A stretch of 64,000 nucleotides of DNA from Athripsodes cinereus (GCA_947579605.1 OX388321.1:14871614-14935613), one strand, 5' to 3'; numbered from the stretch's first letter, positions 35,035 through 46,063 are shown. The notes: generated from the letters alone by a model not told the origin. Program-made: numbers and translations.

Positions 35035-36447
35035 CAGTACGTGAAAAATATTTAAAATTTGATAAGGAATAATAGTAGTCCCGCATAAGTCGAGATAAAT
35101 CAATATCTGTTTGTGATTGAGGTATTATTGTGCATCAGATACAAAAAGGAATATAAGTTTATGAACATGACTAATTGAATATAAAAAAAATATGGATATG
35201 ATTTTCGGAGATGTACGAGTATGTAGCTTTCAATAATGCATTGATTGTCAGATTCACAGGTAAAATGTAATTAACTGTATTGTATGTAGGTAGTCAAACA
35301 GTATTATGGACGTCTCATACTGTTGAGTAGTAATATATTATAATACGGTTGGGAGGTATTATACTACAATAGAGCATATATATTTATATAATGTAGATGA
35401 AATACGTATGTTGGTATGTGTTATATTTTATTATAGTGTCAGTGAAGCATCGATAAACACTCACCGCGAATAGATTGCCAGCTAACCATTGTCACAGATA
35501 CAAACGAGCGAAAGGCACAGATAAAACGAATGAATGGATGGGATCGTACCAAACCCAAGGGAGAGTCGAATGAAAATCGCTATTTTGATTGGACACTTCT
35601 GCACTGCGGCAAAAAGGTTGCAAGTTTACTATTGTTTCAACACAAATAATATCGGTGGAATGAATATTCTATTGAATCATTTCCAAAAATAAAACACGAA
35701 AAAAATATGTTGGACCGTCATAAAGGTAATCGGATTTTTTAACCTGCATGCCTGAAAAAGTAGGAAAATTTATATTGAATATAGCTACCAGGTACATAGT
35801 TTATACTAGATATTTTGTGTGTGCAAATATTTTCTTTATTTGCCGTTTAACTAGTATGCTCGGGAAACGGATTCATATCCAACATTTTTACCGTTTATCA
35901 AGTTTATTAGTTTTAATTGAAGCTAATAAAATAGCTACGTTACTACAACCAACATACTGGACATTGACTATGGAAATTGAGATTCACCAATCAAAGAGAT
36001 TTAAAAGTGAAATCATTAATTTATCATTTTGCAGCGGGATCTATATATCTATCAGTATATACAATAACGGCATCTCTCAAAAGTGGATAAGGTAGCAAGT
36101 GAACTAACTATTTGAGAAAAAAATGTTTGAAGATTTTTAGTGTCTAGCCGTATGTATAAATACTTATTCATTTTCTTTGTCTTTTCAATTTTCTTTTACA
36201 GGCTAAAAATAAATATCATTTACTTAGAGTAATTTTGTGAACACACATATTTTTCGATATTCCCAACGCTCCTATATCGTTGTCATAGGAACAGTGCATC
36301 ATAGAAGTTGTGATTTTAATACATAAAATTTATGTATATGTTTGGATTGGCTAGGTTCGATATCACTTTCTTTTGTATACAATACTTTTACTTGTTAACT
36401 ATTTTAATTAGGCGTCTACAATACAATTGAAAATATATCTAATAATT
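35035..36447. other. Non-coding stretch
   Basis: The 115-codon frame at 35748-36095 (+) has no recognisable domain, splice context or composition change. Bases 35455-35640 are somewhat GC-richer without an identifiable feature. Confidence 0.45.
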
Positions 36448-36458
36448 GGTATAATCTC

Positions 36459-36699
36459 TGAGGATGGCTGAGAGGAATGGTGCTCGGAGACGTGGAGCTC
36501 TGAGGATCGAATGGCAAGTTCATTTAAATCAAATCCTACAGGACGATCACGTGTTGAGCACATTGAACATGAGAGTATGCATGAGGAATTGTATGACAGT
36601 GACGGAAGCGAAAGATGTATGCAAGGATAAAAGGAAGTGGCGCTCGATCCTTTCTGCCTACCGCGTGAGGGAAGCGGCGTGATGGTATGTATTTGTGTA
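36459..36699 (+). pseudogene. RTE-like LINE C-terminus, 5'-truncated, 11-bp TSD
   Basis: Starts directly after the TSD and stays open to a TGA at 36680. Residues include MAERNGARRRGALRIEWQVH, LNQILQDDHVLSTLNMRVCM, TEAKDVCKDKRKWRSILSAY and RVREAA. The RRG...W..H.N..L.D..V pattern parallels GRPRTTWLDHVDQILKDGRV at 50454-50760. The tail gcgtgatggtatgtat follows. The exact direct repeat ggtataatctc lies at 36448-36458 and 36700-36710. The intact frame suggests a fairly young insertion. Confidence 0.92.
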
Positions 36700-36746
36700 G
36701 GTATAATCTCATTGCAAAGGAGAGAATGAATCATTATAAGTAAAAT

Positions 36747-36916
36747 AAGTAGCCTGGAGGTAGAGTTTTGGCCTCATGCACATAAGGTTCGCGGTTTGGT
36801 CCAAGGTGCTGGCAAACTCCCCATTCACGACACAAACTTTTAGCTTACTGTAAAAGGTGTATAAGACTGTATTTGGGTTTATAACAAAAGCCCACATACA
36901 TCTTTAATTTTTTAAA
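36747..36916 (+). mobile_element. SINE-A, near full length
   Basis: agtagcctggaggtagagtt, a diverged B box (ggtttggtcc), tggcaaactccccattcac, aaacttttagcttactgtaa and gggtttataacaaaagccc, with an A/T-rich end. Confidence 0.88.
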
Positions 36917-37534
36917 CAAATGAAATGTAATAAGCAGTTTTCTAAGCATCTGTCTAGGTATTTCAATAAATATTGTGTGGAAAATTCATCCAAACAAGTT
37001 CAAAAGTCACAGATATGTATATATTACAGAATTTTTTAATTTAGAATATATTAATGCGTGCAATCGCTTTTGTAAAGCTTCAATAATCTCAATTGTGTTG
37101 ATATCTGTTCGTAATTTTTTTTAATAATACGAAGTACCTATGAATGTTTTAATTATGTAGCGTGCAGTATAAAAATTATTAAAAAATATATTAAGTTAAA
37201 TGTAATTTAATATGAAAAGCACGTCGGTATTCATATATATATACAGAGTTCAGCGAATTCAGGAGCTTTATCCTTTTGTAATTTAAGAGAACATTATGCT
37301 TGATAGCTAATAAAAAATATTCTAAGTTTTTTCATGCACGTACGTGATTTTGTTGTAGTTCAAAATAAAATCTCTTTCAACCGATCAAAGTAAAGACTTC
37401 GAAATATTTGCTCCATTAAATTAAGCGAAGTGTATAAAATGAAATTTAAAACACAAAGAAACACAATATTTTTGATCTGAGATATCACATTACAGTATCT
37501 TTGGATGAATTCTTCTGTGAAGTCCACAGCAAAT
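36917..37534. other. AT-rich non-coding stretch
   Basis: No gene supported. Confidence 0.5.
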
Positions 37535-37600
37535 AAAATATCTCCCACTCTTTTTTGTCAAGTGTTGAGAGTCCTGGACAAGGCAGGTATCATTTGACAG
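37535..37600 (+). mobile_element. SINE-B 5' fragment
   Basis: atctcccactcttttttgtc, then gagagtcctggacaaggcag, the 5' third of SINE-B. It abuts the SINE-A fragment that follows. Confidence 0.6.
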
Positions 37601-37606
37601 CTTAAG

Positions 37607-37735
37607 TTTACACCTTTTACAGTAGGTAAGCTTTAAGCTTGTGTCGTGAAAGAAGAGTTTGCCGGCACCTGGGATCGAACCACGGACCCCTTGTTCATGA
37701 GATCAAGACTGTAATTCCAGGCTACCGACAAATTC
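37607..37735 (-). mobile_element. SINE-A, 3' end missing
   Basis: Plus strand: tttacaccttttacagtagg, gcttgtgtcgtgaaagaaga, gtttgccggcacctgggatc, gaaccacggaccccttg and ccaggctaccgacaaattc. The gggttttgttataaaccc tail is absent. Confidence 0.88.
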
Positions 37736-37857
37736 TTGTTTTAACATAGCACAGAGAGCATGACTTTTATGTTCATAAAATACAGTTTTCCACTGGTTAC
37801 CTTACTTGAGAGAAATGCTGTGGTGGCAAAGATGTCAGATTAATTTAATTTCTTCAT

Positions 37858-38040
37858 CATCATCGCCCTCAACGCTCCTCAGAAATCAGCCTCCTCCATT
37901 CAGAGCGTCTCTGTGCCAACACGCCACCTCTTCCCACAATATTCCTTGCGCTCTGATGTCGTTGTTATAGGAACGGTGTATTGTGAAAGAGGGACGCCCG
38001 GGCCGACGGAACCCTTGCGGAAAAAGAACAGCGCTCTTTT
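37858..38040 (-). mobile_element. LINE C-terminal fragment, collinear copy
   Basis: The minus strand gives ILWEEVA, then after a one-base frameshift LAQRRSEWRRLISEER and a stop. Upstream code (reversed gacgcccgggccgacggaac) is in the same direction, unlike the inverted copy at 12875-13140. Confidence 0.7.
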
Positions 38041-38794
38041 GTGCAATTTAATTTACTACTTGTTTATTTTAAGATGTTTTTAATACCCCATAAAAAAAAC
38101 TATAGGCTTTTTTATATTTCTTTAATAAAATCGAGTACAGCAAGTCAAAATGCATTCCGCATATCAGAATTAGTGAAAAGTAATCTATTAATTTCCAGTA
38201 CCTACCATAATAACTGCTCTCCTGTGTTATAAACAATCCTTTATACTTCACTTTGTGATGATTCTGATACTTAAGCGTATTAAACGTGATTTATCTTATA
38301 TCAGGGCGTCGCCTTGTATAATTTTAAAAGGTTCCTAACAAGGATATTATTTCAAGAGTCATTGTTTCGTATCCACTTAGAAGCCAAAGCGCATTAAGGC
38401 ATATCATAAATAACATTATAAAGGTTCCAACTTCTATGTATTTTACTTTCCTAAAGGATAACTCTTGTAAGAATGGTGTTAAAATACTTTCGTTTTATTT
38501 CGAGTATTAACTCATATTCATCAAATGATTTAAGAAAATTCTAGCCTTCCGAGTGAACCAAGAATCACGTGTACTCAATAGAAAACGATGTGAAGAGTGA
38601 ATTTATTCCTTAAATATAATCATGTCAATATCTTTTCTCTTTGTTATCCTTATTATCATTATGCCATCGATTTCATATATATCAGCTCTTTTTACCCATT
38701 TGATAATGGACAAGAACTATACACATATAAACATTATAGGTATATATGTTAGAAATATGAACACAAAGTTTTTTTTAAAAAAAACTATTCACCT
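38041..38794. other. AT-rich non-coding stretch
   Basis: No gene or repeat supported. Confidence 0.5.
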
Positions 38795-38904
38795 ATGTAT
38801 TGCGCTTCAGCGATAAACTCGCCCATTGCATAAAATTATGTGTTCAGTGGTAATGTTGTCGTGTTTTTTTTTATTCTTTGTATACTAATTTTGTGCAATA
38901 AAGA
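38795..38904 (+). mobile_element. LINE 3' end terminating in gtgcaataaagat
   Basis: Contains gcttcagcgataaactcgcc (the hairpin motif) and ends ttttgtgcaataaagat. A SINE-B copy begins immediately afterwards, its simple-repeat tail joined to this LINE terminus. Confidence 0.6.
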
Positions 38905-39159
38905 TACTACTACTACTACTATACCATCACGGCATATCCCACAAGTGGGGTAGCCAGCAGATCAGCTGCATGTTAGAAACATGCAAACTGTCCTCTTCGT
39001 GCCAATATAAAATCAAGACATTCAGGATGGGTGGCAAACCTCATCGCTGAATTTGAGATGTACAATGTCTTAATTTTTTCGAACACCTGCCTTTTACAGG
39101 ACACTCGAAAACTTACGCAGAAGAGTGGGAGACCAATTCTTTACCGGGTGCTCCACGGG
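38905..39159 (-). mobile_element. SINE-B, near full length
   Basis: A plus-strand (act)n run precedes ataccatcacggcatatccc, acaagtggggtagccagcag, atgttagaaacatgcaaact, acaggacactcgaaaactta and ccgggtgctccacggg. This is the complete family order in reverse. Confidence 0.92.
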
Positions 39160-39174
39160 ATATAAATATTATTA

Positions 39175-40014
39175 TTTTTTTTTTTTTTTACGCGGCGGCA
39201 GAATTGCCATCCACACTTCTCAGCATTATACAACCAGATAAGTCTCCATATGATCAGTCATGGTCACACAAAAACTTAACAGTCTAATGCCGGGAAAAAT
39301 TCACCTATCCAGATATACAGGATATCAAAGGATTAGGCTCAAAACGCGGGATCAAAATACCAGCATTGTGCCTGAAGTATCTGTGTTCAAAAACTTTTTT
39401 ACAATATTACAAGTGTTTATTATAATAGATTTTTGAATTTTAATATACAAATTAACCGGTAAATCTAATTTTTGTAAATTATTTACTAAAGATTTCGGAG
39501 TTACCCCTGTAGCTGACATGACTAAAGGTATTATATAAACGGATCTAGAATGCCAAATATTTTTTATTTCTCCTGCTAGTTCTGTATATTTACGTATTTT
39601 TTCTACGACGGTTGTTTGTATATTATGTGTATTTGGAACAGCGATGTCTATTAGGTACGTTATTTTATTACGTTTATCATGTAATACTAAATCGGGTCTA
39701 TTATGATGTATTTGTCTATCTGTTATTATGGTTTTATCATAATAGAGCCTGTAATTTTGATTTTCTAAAACCGGTTCCGGGTTGTATTTATAATAAGGAA
39801 TTACTATTTGTGAGTTTAAAAGATTATGTTTAATTGCTAAATTTTGATGTATTATTTTTGCGACATGATTATGTCTATTGGTATACTCAGTTTGAGCGAG
39901 AGTGGAACAACCCGAAACTATGTGTTGAATTGTTTCCGGTTTGGTCAGACATTTCCTACACGAATCATCAATTATATTTTGATGTTTATGATATATTTTT
40001 GATTTATTATTATA
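39175..40014 (-). mobile_element. 5'-truncated LINE with poly(A) tail and endonuclease-like C-terminus
   Basis: The minus-strand poly(A) appears as fifteen T at 39175-39189. It is preceded by a 3' UTR (39190-39351) and the open frame described separately. Truncation lies at or just upstream of 40014, where another LINE terminus (gtgcaataaagattattatt, plus strand 40027-40046) begins. Confidence 0.85.
39352..40014 (-). CDS. LINE C-terminal domain: zinc-knuckle plus PD-(D/E)XK-like segment, 220 codons open
   Basis: An uninterrupted frame of 220 residues between a TAA at 40015-40017 and a TGA at 39352-39354, with its only methionines near the C-terminus. Residues about 18-40 form a knuckle: DDSCRKCLTKPETIQHIVSG then C (C-x2-C...H-x4-C). 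It continues AQTEYTNRHNHVAKIIHQN, then YDKTIITDRQIHHNRPDLVL, then KITYLIDIAVPNTHN. RPD...LID.AVP looks like the PD-(D/E)XK nuclease core of restriction-like endonucleases. It is followed by MSATGVTPKSLVNNL and QKSIIINTCNIVKKFL, all features of a C-terminal region seen after the RT in some insect and cnidarian retroelement ORFs. It presumably acted in cis during target-primed insertion. The missing 5' part means it is not an expressed gene, yet it has no stop, so the insertion is young or conserved. Confidence 0.78.
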   Translation of the reverse strand, partial: YNNKSKIYHKHQNIIDDSCRKCLTKPETIQHIVSGCSTLAQTEYTNRHNHVAKIIHQNLAIKHNLLNSQIVIPYYKYNPEPVLENQNYRLYYDKTIITDRQIHHNRPDLVLHDKRNKITYLIDIAVPNTHNIQTTVVEKIRKYTELAGEIKNIWHSRSVYIIPLVMSATGVTPKSLVNNLQKLDLPVNLYIKIQKSIIINTCNIVKKFLNTDTSGTMLVF

Positions 40015-40114
40015 TTAATAAAGTGGGTGCAATAAAGATTATTATTATTATATTATTATGTATTATTTGATGATGGTTTGTGAATGTTGAATTTGTCAGT
40101 GAAGTCTTCGAATA

Positions 40115-40180
40115 AAATTGTTCTCCAATTCTTACATAATATGTACGTTTTACACTATTCTGTAAGAGGCAGGTTTTGTT
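40115..40180 (+). mobile_element. SINE-B 5' scrap
   Basis: ttgttctccaattcttacat and ttctgtaagaggcaggtttt resemble the first third of SINE-B. Confidence 0.4.
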
Positions 40181-40244
40181 AAGTCATATTACGCATGAGA
40201 CATTTAACATTTTTTTTCATCAGTAAGGTATACTACGACACCCT

Positions 40245-40620
40245 GCCGTGGAGCACCCGTCAAAGAATTCACATTCTTTTCCGTAAGGTCTCCCTTTCTG
40301 TTCTGTAAGTTTTGAAGTAACCTGTAAAAGGCAGGTGTTGGAAAAATAAAGACATAATACATCTTAAATTCAGTGTTGAGGTTTGCCATATATCTTGGAT
40401 GTCTTAATTTTTTGTTGGTTCGGAGTAAGTTTTTTGCATGCTGCTGATCTGTTGGCTACCCTTCGTGTGGTATTTGCAGGTATAGACATAAATAGAAGGT
40501 ATACCACACATATCATATTTTTCTTGAAACCAAGAGGACGATTTGTATGTCTTTTATACGCCGATAGTTCAAAAACTTCCACACTTGTGGAATATGCTGA
40601 CGATGTAAGAACATTTAAGT
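40245..40620 (+). mobile_element. Diverged SINE-B with an extra 3' half
   Basis: gccgtggagcacccgtcaaa, cctgtaaaaggcaggtgttg, ttgaggtttgccatatatct and gctgatctgttggctaccct give one copy to about 40490. Then aaaccaagaggacgatttgt, acgccgatagttcaaaaact and acacttgtggaatatgctga add a second 3' half. This may be two overlapping insertions or a subfamily variant. Confidence 0.7.
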
Positions 40621-40941
40621 AGATTTATGAAGATTTCTTAATTATAGAAAAAGTACATATGCGTAAACTACCAACGCGTTTATACGTCGAAATTCCTCAC
40701 ACGCCCACACATATACTTTTTTAATATATTTGATGAAAAAATAATAATTATTTGAATTCAGCTTAGATTTCACTATATAAATATATAATTCACAATGAAA
40801 ATTGTGAGATAATACATAGTATAATTTTGTATGTTGTTCAAAACCTCTGAAGTATCCTCTATGCGGAGATGATGGTAGAAGGTTGTTTTTCTGTCTATGA
40901 TAAAGTACACAGATACCTAGCTAACTTATAAACACGCAAAA

Positions 40942-41775
40942 CGGAGTGTGCTGCTATGAGCCGGGCTCTCGTTCTGTGTAATGATCACATAATTATTAGA
41001 CAGGGCAATTATCTTTACGGATTCATTATCTCTGGTACGACTTCTTGCTTCTGGCTCATCTAATGACAATTGTATTATACTGGAAATAAGGAAGAAACTA
41101 TATGAACAGGTAGCGAGGGGAAGGGATGTTATCATAGCCTGGATCCCGGCCCACTGTGGTATCACGCCCAATGAGGACGTGGATGCATTGGCAAAGGAGG
41201 CTACCAGGAATGGTCTAGTTCCTGATAATTTTGAACTCCCCCTGAATGACATTAAGCGTACTGCCTTGTTCAGAGCTATGTCTGATTGGACCAACTATTG
41301 GAACGAGATCGGTAGGATAAAGGGATCAGTGTACTGGGGTATCAAGGAGTCTATCTCCAGAAAGCCATGGTTCCATAATTCCAAGTTTTCCAGATCGGAG
41401 ATTGTCTCATTGACTCGCATGCGCTTTAATCACCACAGATTAGACAGTCATCTATTTAGATTAGGTTTGGTCTCGTCCCCTTTTTGCGAGTGCGAGCTCG
41501 ATGTGGAATCTCTGGACCACGTCTTCCTCGGTTGCCCAATAAGAGACTCTTATAACTTGTATTATGAGATAACTGAAGTCCAGTATCCAATCAATATGTC
41601 TTGCCTCTTACACACTGATGCCCTGTCTGTATATCTCAAGATTCTAAAATCCGCCAAAAGAAATTTTATTATCTTATAAATTAATGCCTTAATATTACGT
41701 GACATCTTCCTAAAATATTGTACTTGGCACAAATCGTCCCACAAGGGACGGGTTGCCGTAATCTTATAAATAATA
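40942..41775 (+). pseudogene. 5'-truncated LINE: RNase H and zinc-knuckle, 14-bp TSD
   Basis: From about 41010 the frame reads AIIFTDSLSLVRLLASGSSN, then VARGRDVIIAWIPAHCGITP and NEDVDALAKEATRNGLVPDN: an RNase H domain with the TDS aspartate, the WIPAHCGI loop and the final D of NEDVDALAKE. After it come TRMRFNHHRLDSHLFRLGLV, SSPFCECELDVESLDHVFLG and CPIRDSY, the zinc-knuckle domain, stopping at 41677-41679. A TAA upstream at about 40989 shows decay of the 5' part. The 3' UTR has ttggcacaaatcgtcccaca, ggttgccg and (taa)n. The exact repeat ataaacacgcaaaa lies at 40928-40941 and 41776-41789. Confidence 0.95.
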
Positions 41776-41789
41776 ATAAACACGCAAAA

Positions 41790-42179
41790 TATTAATAATA
41801 GACTGCCAGGTAGATACTGCTTGCTTGCTTGCTGATTGATGTAATCATAATATTCCTTTGTATCTCATAAATGACGTGTCTTATCGTTTCATAGATTCAT
41901 TCATCACCCCTATACTCTACTATACTGAACAAAACTCATTCTTCTCGCAGGTTCTTTTCAAATGATATCGAGAAAATTATTATTATTCGTATAGTAGGTT
42001 TTATTATTTGGTATACTATATTACGATCTTTTCAGAAGCATACAGCTCTTCAATAGAAAATTTCAGTGACCAAATGTTATGAAATGTAGTGAACTATTAG
42101 AAATTAGATGTTATGAACAGAATTGATATCGAGAACAGTTACGCAAATAAATACGAACATTAAAAGGTTCTATATTATA
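41790..42179. other. AT-rich non-coding stretch
   Basis: No gene or repeat supported apart from short cttgcttgcttg repeats near 41818. Confidence 0.5.
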
Positions 42180-43005
42180 TACGATATTATAAATTGGTTC
42201 TAGAATATTGCCATCTTTATGAACTCCAACTTTGAGATTAGAAAACTTACTATGTGGTATAAATAAATTTGTGGTGTGGGAAAAATCGGAAGAATTTTAT
42301 AAACTTTATTTGGGTGCACAGTTGGGGTGCATGTTACAGTAATAATCTTAGAGTCCTTTACGTGTCACACAAATGGGTATTGAAAATAATGTTTAAATTA
42401 CAGAAAAAGTTTCCAACCACGCAATTGTTTGATGATCTGAAGATTCTTTCTATAAGGCATCTATGTATTAGGAAAACACTAGTACAATTTTATAGAATTA
42501 GACAGGGTTGGAAGAGATCACAACAAAATAGAGTCACAAGACAGATGGTATCATTTAGTTGTAACGTTCCATTCAAGTCTACAGTGTTCGGACAGCGACA
42601 GTTTATGTGCATGGCACCTAGTCTGTTTAACATCATGCCCCTAAATATTAGAGAAATCACTGTTTTTGTTGAATTTAAAAGAGCATGTTATGGTTGGGTG
42701 TCTGATCTTCCACTGAAGAGATTACAAGATATTTTGGGATTTGTTCCGTGATTTGTTTTGTGTTTTGTGTGGGATAATGTGCGTGTGTTAGTATGTGGTG
42801 TGAGATTTGTGATGTGTATGGTTGAGTGATATGTTGTTTTTTCTTGTTTTTTTAGTATTTTATTGTTATGAATGTGATTGTGTGTATGTAGGAGATGAAT
42901 GCTTTTTGTAATTATGTATATGTTTGTATATGATTGATATATTTGTGAGATGTTTGCCCTAGTACAGGTTAAACCTAGTTGGGCAGCATCAATAAATATA
43001 TATGT
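42180..43005 (+). pseudogene. LINE RT C-terminus and complete 3' UTR
   Basis: Decayed upstream code (LVLEYCHLYELQ) leads to the open frame 42269-42751. This includes FINFIWVHSWGACYSNNLRV, LYVSHKWVLKIMFKLQKKFP, LKILSIRHLCIRKTLVQFYR and VFGQRQFMCMAPSLFNIMPL, ending DILGFVP. It is the domain after the RT thumb (W G....L...QK.VL..I...LF..L.IL.....), with the TQLFDDLKIL and P.LFN..P..IRE landmarks. The G/T-rich 3' UTR ends cagcatcaataaatatatat. The copy at 26697-27605 is its reverse-strand relative. Confidence 0.9.
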
Positions 43006-43213
43006 AAATTATAATTTATTGAGAAAAAAAATTTGGATGGTAGGAACAGATTTTTATTATCAAATACATATCTTTCTCAAATGTATCTATAAGGCGTAAT
43101 GCCGTTTTCTATGGTAAATTAAATTAATATAATATTATATTGGGGCTTTAAAACTAATATTTAGTGATTAATTGATTGAGTCGACGTTGATTTTGTAAAA
43201 CTCCAGTATATTG

Positions 43214-43329
43214 ATATAATGAAAACAAAATTGTTTTTGGTTTTACTACGATTTATTTGTTAAATAAGTAACCAAGTTTCGACCTATGAGGTCATTGTCA
43301 AACCAAAAACAATTTTGTTTTCATTATAT
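43214..43329. repeat. Inverted repeat, 30-bp perfect arms
   Basis: atataatgaaaacaaaattg (continuing tttttggttt) at 43214-43243 is the exact reverse complement of 43300-43329. The 56-nt spacer contains gtttcgacctatgaggtcat, itself a small stem (gacct/aggtc). The arrangement may be the end of a Penelope-like or other foldback element; no coding sequence is present. Confidence 0.9.
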
Positions 43330-43399
43330 TAATATTTAGTGTTTGTGTAAACTTATTTTCATGGTAAAAAAATAAATAAAAGAAGACAGATAAATAAAG

Positions 43400-43610
43400 A
43401 AGATGCAGTTGACTGGCAAAAAGAATGCTCGAAGACGTGATCATGAAGAACGAATACGAATTGATTACAATGAATGAGAAACTGCATTATGTGATGAAAT
43501 AAAAGTTTTTGGAAGGACAAGAGTAAATGGAGCTCGATCCTTTCTGTCCACCTCGTGAGAAAAGCGGCGGGAGAAAAATGTACCTATGTAGGTATGTATG
43601 TGCTTGTATG
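43400..43610 (+). mobile_element. Degenerate RTE-like LINE 3' fragment
   Basis: aaaaagaatgctcgaagacg, gaaacgaatacgaattgat-like wording, then ggagctcgatcctttctgtc, cacctcgtgagaaaagcggc and a gtatgtatgt tail parallel the intact copy at 36459-36699. Confidence 0.7.
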
Positions 43611-44034
43611 AAATTTATAATCATTTGCTGAGCTTTGTAGAATTTGAATTAAGTTTGCTATATTGGCTTTAATTGGAATTCCCTTCTATTTGTTCAGATT
43701 TAATCTCCTGGAGTAAAACATTTCACGTATTGTAATAACAATAAAACTGCATGATGTGCCAATAATAACTTGGTACATTGTTTTTATTGATAGAACTACC
43801 GTTCACATGCTTTTTTTTTCGAAAATATGCATCGCCCCAGGTTATTCCAAATCAGATTTGGAAAATTTCAAAGCATCCTTTGTTCTACGTCAATACACGT
43901 TTTTTTACATAAATGATTAAAACATGTACATTAAATGCAGTAATATGTAAACTGATATAATTAGCCACAGATACATTTATTTTTTGTGTTTATTGTTTGC
44001 TAGCAAATTTGAATAATATTAAGTAAGTAAGTAA

Positions 44035-44127
44035 TTTTTTTTTTCAAAAAGATATATCTGGGTTTTGTTATAAACCCAAATACAACCTTATACACCTTTC
44101 ACAGTAAGCTAAAAGCTTGTGTCGTGT
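44035..44127 (-). mobile_element. SINE-A, 5'-truncated
   Basis: T run, gatatatctgggttttgtta, taaacccaaatacaacctta, cacctttcacagtaagctaa, aagcttgtgtcgtg. The tRNA-like head is absent. Confidence 0.9.
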
Positions 44128-44190
44128 AATTATTATATAATAGTTGAGATGATATTATTTGATAAATATAGGTACATGTGCAAAGACCTG

Positions 44191-44365
44191 TGGGCCTAGT
44201 CAAAACACATTTTAGCGTTACGTTTTCGTTCAAACGTGGACATCGTTGCGAGAATGCGTCAATTTTCGTAGATACTTGTGTATTTTAGCGTTCTCGCAAC
44301 ATCGTCCAAGTTTGAACGAAAACGAAACGAAAACTTAACGCTAAATTGTGTTTTGACTAGGCCCA
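44191..44365. mobile_element. Harbinger-like MITE, uninterrupted, CTG TSD
   Basis: 175 bp with terminal inverted repeats beginning tgggcctagtcaaaacacat, extending about 60 bp through tacgttttcgttcaaacg and cgttgcgagaa. CTG flanks it on both sides (44188-44190, 44366-44368). It is a sister of 27623-27941. Confidence 0.92.
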
Positions 44366-44368
44366 CTG

Positions 44369-45880
44369 TAATCAATGTGACACAAGAAAAATGATGATTC
44401 TATATATGAACAGTTAGAATTATTCAAATAAAAATAATAAAATTACGTAACTAATATAAGTTCTTGAGAAACACAAAGATTCCTAGGAGTTATAGATGTT
44501 GCCGAAAAGTGGCAAGGTTAAAGTGGTCATGGGCAAGGCATGTTGCTAGACTCAAAGGTTAATTGGTCGCAAAATATTAAAAAATCATATGAAAATTGGA
44601 AACACCATGAATCGAATATTTTTTTATTCCTTTATCCATATTTTATTGTTATCTAATGTAAAATATTGACGATATATTTGTGTGTATTAGTCTTATTTTT
44701 ATTATTAAAAAATGTAATGTTTTTTCGTAAACACGAATTCTGAATATTAAACATCAACAAACCTAATAACATACTGCGTATTATAAATATTATGAACGGT
44801 CAGAAATCTTCAACAGTTTATGTTCAGTTTCTATACCCTATTGTAGTTGATGATGGGTGCTCATGTATCTACTCACAAACTAATAATTCGCTCTATTTGA
44901 TGAGTGGTGAGAGCAAGATAGTGTTCTAGAAGAAATAATGATTTTTGTAGGTAGGTCTATTATGATCCACTATACATATAATAGACGTTGGAATTATTGT
45001 GACTAGATAGAGAGTGAGAGAGAGTGAGTGTCTCTGTGCTTAAGGATGGTCAAATGAGATGAATACCACAATGGATGCCGCCGCCGCGATAGAAATAAAG
45101 ATAATTAATGAAAGAATAGGTAGATGAAAAACAATGGAACAATTGAAGGATAATACTCCAACAATAGATGAGCGATAATTGAATCGCGTCATTGGTTCTG
45201 CCGAATAAAGTGAAATCTTGATTCACCACGCGGAATAATGAAGAATTTAAGCGAAGTATTGACCAAGTCAGATGTACGGATAAGTGTGATTGTATTATTC
45301 AAATGTATTGAATATAAATCATTATTGGATTTCTATAAAAGTATAAGGAAAAGTAAAAGAAAGACTTGTGAGATATGCCCAGATGGTGTAGTACTAGTAG
45401 TAGTATAAAAAAAGAAATCTCGATAAAAAGCTTTTGGTATCTCCATTTTTTTTTCTTTATTAACACAATATATGTAATAGCACAGCACATAATATGTAAT
45501 AAAAATCATAATAACAAAAAAATATAAGGCCAATAAATAATAAATATAATATAAATAATAAATAAACCTAATTGTAAAACTAATCTATTTTGAACAAATA
45601 TTGTGTATTTGTTTAACTCTTACTATTATTCTCTCTTATGCCTGTTGTTTAGTTTAAATAATACATATTATGTTTCTAGAATTTGAATAAACAAAATAAG
45701 AAATTTCTTGTATATAACAAATTGTTTAGTAGTTGTGTACCAGCAAAATGGAGCGACTCGATTAAGAAGGCCACGTAGAATGTGGTTGTTGTTTTTCGGG
45801 TTTGCCATGTCTAGTTTTATTTTGTCAACGTTTCAGTGCTCATGCTGGCCTCATCTACGGGATATGAAGATAATAATTTT
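44369..45880. other. AT-rich non-coding stretch
   Basis: A gagagtgagagagagtgag run lies near 45010. A SINE-B-like tail end (acttgtgagatatgcccaga, tggtgtagtactagtagtag) is at about 45366-45407. No gene supported. Confidence 0.45.
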
Positions 45881-46063
45881 GAGTTCATCGGTAGCCTGGA
45901 GGTAGAGTCTCGGCCTCCGGAACAAGGGGTCCGTGGTTCGATACCAGGTGCCGGCAAACTCCCCTTTCACGGCACAAGCTTTTAGCTTAGTGTGAAAGGT
46001 GTATAAGGTTGTATTTGGGTTTATAACAAAAACCCAGATATATCTTTATAAAAAAAAAAAAAA
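45881..46063 (+). mobile_element. SINE-A, full-length reference copy
   Basis: Order: gagttcatcggtagcctgga (head, A-box region), ggtagagtctcggcctccgg, perfect B box ggttcgatacc, aggtgccggcaaactcccct, aagcttttagcttagtgtga, gtataaggttgtatttgggt, ttataacaaaaaccc, atatatctttat and poly(A) to 46063. The tRNA-like head marks a Pol III SINE. The conserved gggttt...aaaccc hairpin and A tail are probably the LINE-recognised 3' end. Confidence 0.93.

Noticed and set aside
35748..36095. 115-codon plus-strand ORF
   Set aside because: No domain, no composition change and no splice evidence; its length is plausible by chance in 64 kb.
39612..40070. Plus-strand ORFs of 73 and 78 codons
   Set aside because: They are shadows of the 220-codon minus-strand LINE frame at 39352-40014.
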